Shown here one piece after another: positions 59,300 to 64,000 of a stretch of 64,000 bases of DNA. This DNA is from Cryptomeria japonica (lineage: Eukaryota; Streptophyta; Pinopsida; Cupressales; Cupressaceae), in the NCBI RefSeq assembly GCF_030272615.1, contig NC_081406.1:247807218-247871217 (forward strand). The letters are read 5' to 3'. A program made the position numbers and the translations under genes. Under the pieces are notes generated by a model that saw only the letters and a list, made by a program, of their open reading frames with translations, was not told where the DNA came from and searched no databases. Every line of letters begins with the position of its first letter. Position 1 is the stretch's first letter.

Positions 59300-59842
59300 A
59301 ATCATCATGAAGCCGTAGTCTTAAGAAAACTGCTAGGAGGCAGCCAACCACACAAAAATATTGAATGAGATGCAAGAAGAAATGATTGTTTGATTGATAT
59401 TTTACAGTCTACAATAGCCTGCTTATATAAGTAAGATGCTAGAGAATGGAGACCATAGAAAGAGACGTGTCCCAATCATATGCAGGAATAGATAGGGTAG
59501 GTAAGAGACAACTATTGACAACTACCCTAGTGCAAATATTAATGCACTTAAGAAATCTGCAACACAATTAAGAAAATATGTCTTTTACTCAAGTTAAATT
59601 TTAGTAAATGTAAATAGATTAAACTATTTATTCTAACACCTTTCTTTAAGTGCAACTTAAAAAGAAGAATAATTATGCAAATGATGAAATACTAATATGA
59701 GAGTGCAATATGTTAGATACCTATATAAAACTAATCATGCAACTAATCTCTTACAAAGAGAGAAAAGGAAAACACTCCATGAGACAAAACTCCTCTCAAA
59801 AAAAGATGGAGATTATGTACAAATGAAAGATGAAGAAAAGTA
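59300..59842 (-). mobile_element. Truncated LTR-element remnant (LTR, PPT, start of interior)
   Basis: The LTR ends TTCTAACA at 59638, followed by a pyrimidine-rich PPT complement and interior words shared with elements at 20.6 and 36.7 kb (ACTAATCTCTTACAAAGAG, CAAAACTCCTCTCAAA). The LTR has TGCTTATATAAG at about 59410. Its left edge is approximate. The interior breaks off about 25 bp from the pectinesterase stop codon. Confidence 0.7.
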
Positions 59843-59867
59843 TAAAGTTTGGAGCAACTTATTAGTT

Positions 59868-61856
59868 TCAATCTATCAATCCGTCGATGTACTTAACACC
59901 GGTGGATTTCAGCCATTGGTTGCCATTTATAAATTTAGCTACTGTAAATTTACTAGCCTCCTTAGGGCTTTTGATAACATGATACCCAGGCCATGCTACT
60001 CGCTTCCCTGTTCCCGATCCAGGTCCAGTATTCTTGTACTCCCCATAGTACAAGGTTTTAAAATTGGTATTCTCGTCCCACTTGTACCAGCCAGCTGGAT
60101 TAATGAGATCGTCCAAATAAGATTCCATGTATACAGTTCGAGAGTATTTCTTCCATGGCCTTCCCAGGTATGCTGGGAATAAGCTCTTGACGGGACGAAG
60201 GTCCGAATCTGCTGTGATGGTGCAGTTGTGAATGACGATCCCTGTGTCTTCGGTGTCGTACAATCTCGATTGTGCGGTTATTTGAATCTTTTGATTTTTC
60301 ATTGGTTCTCTTGCAAGCATAGTGCATCTCTGGAATACAACTTCAGCATTGCCACATAAGAAGTCCACAGTACCTGAAATCTTGCATTCCCTGTAAAATT
60401 GACGAATTGTATGTGTGTAGAGTGTGTCTTGATATCCTACCATCTTGCAACGGTAGAAGACTGATTGGTGTGATTGAACTCGAAGAGCTACTGCTTGATG
60501 CTTCTCTCTATCGGCAGTGTTGAAGAATGCCATATCTTGGGCCATGAACCCCTCTCCCACCACAGCTGCATTTCACAAAACACAAGTCATCTCTGTTGCT
60601 TTACTCAAGCAAAATAATGATGTTCCAACACTCTCTACTCAATAAATGATTTGCAGAGAAGCACACACTAAAATAAGGCTTAACATCTATTACCCTAAAC
60701 GACTTGTAAAGTAAAACAATAAATGAAGGCATCCTTAATAAAAGTAGGGAAATCATCAGTATTTTGTATTCGGTACTGACCGAATGTAGCAGTCTCGTAA
60801 GTGGTGTAATTAGAGCCGTTGCTTCCGCTCCCTGTCACAATTGTATGGTCCGTGCCTTCCCCTATTAGCATTATATTCGTCTTCCACTTCCCCACATCAA
60901 CATGCTCCTTATAAGTGCCCTTTTTCACCTTGATCACGTACCTCTTCTTGCTATTATTTGGAGCCTTTTTAATGGCTTCCGTGATAGTTGTGAAGTTACC
61001 AGACCCATCAGCAGCCACCACCACATGCACCTTCATGTCATTTACAGAGTTTCGCAGTATTCTCCGATCTGCAGCAGAAACCCACCATGGAAACCCTTCC
61101 TTGATGGGCTCAGAAGGAAGTGCAAGCTTGTCCTCCCAATTGGACTTGGTTTTCACAAGTATGGCCAGACAATTACTGGTGAATATTTTCACTCTCTCCA
61201 CATTTTTCAGCAGCCCAGCCTCTCGTTTTCCATGAGACGTATCCTGAATTCCGTCTTTGCACGTTTCCATGTTAGTGATGGCCGCACTGAGGAAAGTCAC
61301 TGCATCGCTGTGCTCCCTTGCCTTCATTTCATCCCTTTCCAATAGGGATAGCGACCTACTAAGATGGTCTTTGGTAAGGTCGATGAGCTCCACAGTCCAC
61401 ACAATCCCCAACAGCCATTTTTATAGTGCGATTGTTGGGTTGTTTAAACAAAGCGGAAGCCTGAACAAAAGCATTGTTTGCTTCTTTCGTGGCCACCCTG
61501 ATTGCAATGTGAAGCACCTTCTTCGTAGCATGGCGAGAGGAGGTGGTAAAATATGGAGACAGACTAGCTATGCAGTTTTCTGGGTAATGAGTAAGGCTAA
61601 AGAAACTTTCTATCCCAGCAGCGTCCTCCAATTCTTGGGCTGGCACACTCCCTTCTCTGAGTGCATTGATTCCAATGGGTGCACAAATAATCATCGCCAC
61701 CATAACGATGGAAGCCACAGTGACACGTTTTGTAGCGCTCTTTGTCCTCGACAAAAACTTTTGCTTTGCAATTGCATCCCCAGATATTTGAATCAGGGAA
61801 CCCATATTCTTCATTCTGAGGCAGATCTCTCTAATCTTTTCTAAGCAATCAAACAT
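59868..61856 (-). CDS. Pectinesterase with N-terminal inhibitor-like pro-domain; frameshifted copy
   Basis: Removes methyl esters from cell-wall homogalacturonan. Exon 1 is 61856-60781, exon 2 is 60565-59868. Residues 45-64 are a membrane anchor or signal (TVASIVMVAMIICAP). A PMEI-type pro-domain follows, then the processing motif RRIL, then the catalytic domain: ADGSGNFTTI, GTYKEHV, QAVALRV, YQDTLY, GTVDFLCGNA and LGRPWKKYSRTV. The two Gln, two Asp and the Arg of the active site are all present. Oddities: a 7-bp tandem duplication (TCCACAG/TCCACAC, 61389-61402) shifts the frame within the GDCV motif of the pro-domain. The first conserved pro-domain Cys is Phe (ESFFSLTHYPENC). DFIFG reads DFLCG. 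So this is probably a recent pseudogene unless the duplication is a sequence error. Confidence 0.93.
60566..60780 (-). other. Pectinesterase intron, 215 bp
   Basis: Donor G|GTCAGT and acceptor TGCAG|CTG. Joining gives ATF-AVVGEG across a phase-1 junction, the expected pectinesterase sequence. Confidence 0.92.
61389..61402 (-). repeat. 7-bp tandem duplication causing the frameshift
   Basis: Plus-strand TCCACAG followed by TCCACAC. Seven bases shift the frame by one. The upstream frame then meets a stop at 61359, and the downstream frame opens from 61411. Confidence 0.9.
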
Positions 61857-61950
61857 TAAAATCTAAAGGAGAAGCACAGAATACCTTATATCTGCAAGTC
61901 AATAGAAGCAGAGAGATATACATGACTGATAATTAGTGATATGCATGGAC

Positions 61951-61960
61951 ATATATATAG
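61951..61960 (-). promoter_or_regulatory. Candidate TATA box of the pectinesterase gene
   Basis: The minus strand reads CTATATATAT about 95 bp upstream of the ATG at 61856. Position and sequence fit a plant TATA box. The transcription start is unknown. Confidence 0.6.
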
Positions 61961-61969
61961 TGACGGGAT

Positions 61970-62440
61970 ATGTTTTCTTCCTAGTCCTTACCTTACTACT
62001 TTGATTCGAATTTTGTCAAGCTAGAATATAATATAAAATTTTAAAAGCATCACTGTCGGTCGATCAATTGTATAGCATACAAGTAGTCAGCTATATTCGC
62101 GATTGTTTTGAAGCCTCTCGGCGCTATGATCGAATTTCCCCAGAAGATTTCACGCCATTTCATGTTATTTGTTCTTTTCTCTGGGTAGCTTAGCTACCAT
62201 AAGTTCATAGTTTGCAGAATATACAATCTGCATGATCCAATGGTAGACTCATCACTGAGTGGAAAGTTGATTGCCGTAGCCGATGAAAAGATTCTCACTC
62301 AGGAAACTTCCACTTTCTTCACGCATATCGTAAATATCAACTGCAAAATTACGTTCAGTGCTTGCCTAGGTATGCTTTTAGTCCATAAGATACTTTACAT
62401 AATTTAAACGTTCTTTGTTGTTTTTTGTCATAGGAACTTG
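61970..62440. other. Upstream region of the pectinesterase gene
   Basis: Single-copy-looking DNA. No recognised operator sites. Confidence 0.5.
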
Positions 62441-63270
62441 AGCGGCCTAGATGTTTATCCCAAGAGATGGAGCGTCTCAAGTTGAAGCAAGGAAAATGAA
62501 GCGAGTTGCATATAAACAAAGGTTCTAAAGATTTAGAGCAGTAGAATGGACGACGAATAGCCCAATAATAATCTACAAGTAGGAAATTCATTGAACAAGG
62601 CAAGGTTCTCACAACCCGTGGCTTTGATGCTTTCAGACAACACACCCAAGATCGAGGCATACTAGGATTTTACATCCATTCAAAGTAACACGTTCTTCTC
62701 GAAATTTTCACTTTCATAGATTATAGCTATATGAAGCAAGTTGCATGTATATAAAGCCTCTATGAATTTAGAACAGTTGGAGGGATTGTGCATTCCATGA
62801 AGGACGATGAATAGCCCAATAATCATCTAGAAATAGGAAATTCATTTGAGCAAGGTGAGACTGTCACAACCCGTGTCTTTGATGCTTCAATACAACACAC
62901 CCAAGATCGAGGAATACTAGGGTTTGCATCGATTAAGGTAAGACGTTCTTTTCGGAATTTTCACTTTCATAGATTATAGCTATATGAGGCAAGTTGCATA
63001 TAAAGAAAGCCTCTAACAATTTAGAACAGTTGAATGGACTCTGCATTGCATATTAAAGGACGATGTCTTTGGCTTTTGCACATTGAGCATGGTATTATTT
63101 AGCATAGCCCAATAATCATCTATACCCAAGAAATCCATAGGCTACGGCTACATTGTCCTCGGGTTTTTCACTTTGAGCAAGGCAACACCTTCACAACTCG
63201 TGACTTAATTCTTCGACACAACGCACTCAAGACCTAGGCATATTAGGGTTTGTATCCATTTCAGAGAAGA
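62441..63270. repeat. Three diverged tandem units upstream of the pectinesterase gene
   Basis: CACAACCCGTGGCTTTGATG and then CACACCCAAGATCGAGG recur at about 62610, 62867 and 63190 (third copy CACAACTCGTG, CACTCAAGACC). TTCATAGATTATAGCTATAT and GCCCAATAATCATCTA also recur. Unit length is about 250-320 bp with indels. Confidence 0.8.
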
Positions 63271-63301
63271 TGCTTAATTTATTAAAAATATGAAGATACA
63301 T

Positions 63302-63579
63302 TAGAAATCACAATTGCATTTACGCTCTAATTACATTGGGAAGTGGATGTGTGGTAGTGTAATCAATCAAAGATGTTTTCGTTGGTTAAGAATTTTCTAC
63401 ATATTTCAATGTAGATATGTAAAGTGAATTTGAGTTTACATAGAAATCACAATTGCATTTACGCTCTAATTACATTGGGAAGTGGATGTGTGGTAGTGTA
63501 ATCAATCAAAGATGTTTTCGTTGGTTAAGAATTTTCTACATATTTCAATGTAGACATGTAAAGTGAATTTGAGTTTACA
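63302..63579. repeat. Two nearly identical 139-bp tandem copies
   Basis: TAGAAATCACAATTGCATTT starts at 63302 and 63441, and the copies run to GAGTTTACA. I see one difference (gtagatatg against gtagacatg). Confidence 0.93.
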
Positions 63580-64000
63580 TAGTTTTGATAAATGATAATT
63601 TTGATGCACTTCCATAAAGAAACTAAGAATTCAAATTCAGTGACATAGGATTCAAATAGGATTCAAATGGTCTCTATGAGCTGCATCACAAATGGGAAAA
63701 AACACTTAAAAATTTGTTTAAAAATTAAAAAAACAATAGTTCTGATTTGAAAATATATGAATTTAGTTTTTACATAGACAAATTACCTTACATAATAATA
63801 GTTTTTTAATTAATTTATCAAGTCACATTTACGTAAGGATATCTTAGATCTTAGATTATATTATGTCATACATGTTGTTTCCTACTAACTACTATGGCCA
63901 TGATAAAGGACAAGGATAGATTAATTCGAGTGAAGTTTAAACATTGTGTCTTATATTGCTTTGAGGAATTGGCATTCCATAGTATGGTATATTTTGTGAA
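63580..64000. other. AT-rich end of window
   Basis: No gene or repeat partner recognised. Confidence 0.55.

Noticed and set aside
61257-61844. 195-codon plus-strand frame opposite the pectinesterase
   Set aside because: It is the complement of real coding sequence. The minus-strand product has conserved motifs and a correct splice junction.

Overview
This is a stretch of a plant nuclear genome, about two thirds A+T and made mostly of decayed transposable elements around one recognisable host gene. The gene is a pro-region-type pectinesterase with a GT-AG intron, which is specific to plants. Element density, the age of the insertions and the mix of chromovirus, copia and many non-autonomous LTR elements suggest a large-genome seed plant. 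A gymnosperm (conifer-like) fits best, but that is an inference.

Layout. 1-7.7 kb: AT-rich DNA with a decayed charged reading frame, a 36-bp hairpin minisatellite and a retroposon-like fragment. 7.67-15.38 kb: a complete but dead Ty3/gypsy chromovirus with both LTRs, PBS, PPT and a 5-bp target duplication. 17.2-19.1 kb: an internally deleted copia element. 19.65-22.94 kb: a minus-strand non-autonomous LTR element with three LTR copies inside one target duplication. 26.2-28.05 kb: a degenerate telomere-like CCCTAA field containing a ~0.6 kb duplication. 28.97-31.39 kb: a small LTR element carrying a G-patch and two zinc knuckles. 31.89-32.69 kb: a 5'-truncated LINE end with RNase H. 34.0-34.8 kb: a second copy of the retroposon family seen at 6 kb. 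36.33-43.58 kb: a minus-strand LTR element whose 5' LTR is split by another LTR element (38.68-43.50 kb) that also carries a G-patch. 47.2-48.9 kb: a minus-strand copia gag/integrase remnant. 49.41-56.08 kb: a minus-strand LTR element keeping only the C-terminal half of a copia gag (four zinc knuckles), with a long unknown reading frame where pol should be. 58.95-61.96 kb: a pectinesterase paralogue scrap, an LTR fragment abutting the gene, and the pectinesterase gene itself with a 7-bp frameshifting duplication. 62.4-63.6 kb: tandem repeats upstream of that gene.

How the parts relate. The window mainly records nested and abortive retrotransposition followed by decay. Five of the LTR elements could be delimited by target duplications read directly from the sequence (gtttg, ccctc, cttta, aaaat, aattc) and a sixth by an imperfect one (cacag/caaag). 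Most premature stops in coding relics are TAG where family members usually have glutamine, consistent with loss of methylated cytosine at CAG (CHG) sites. The most unusual candidate system is the 49.4-56.1 kb element (truncated gag plus a ~1,100-codon non-pol ORF). Next is the recurrence of G-patch modules in two unrelated non-autonomous elements. All calls come from reading sequence and motifs; no database was searched.
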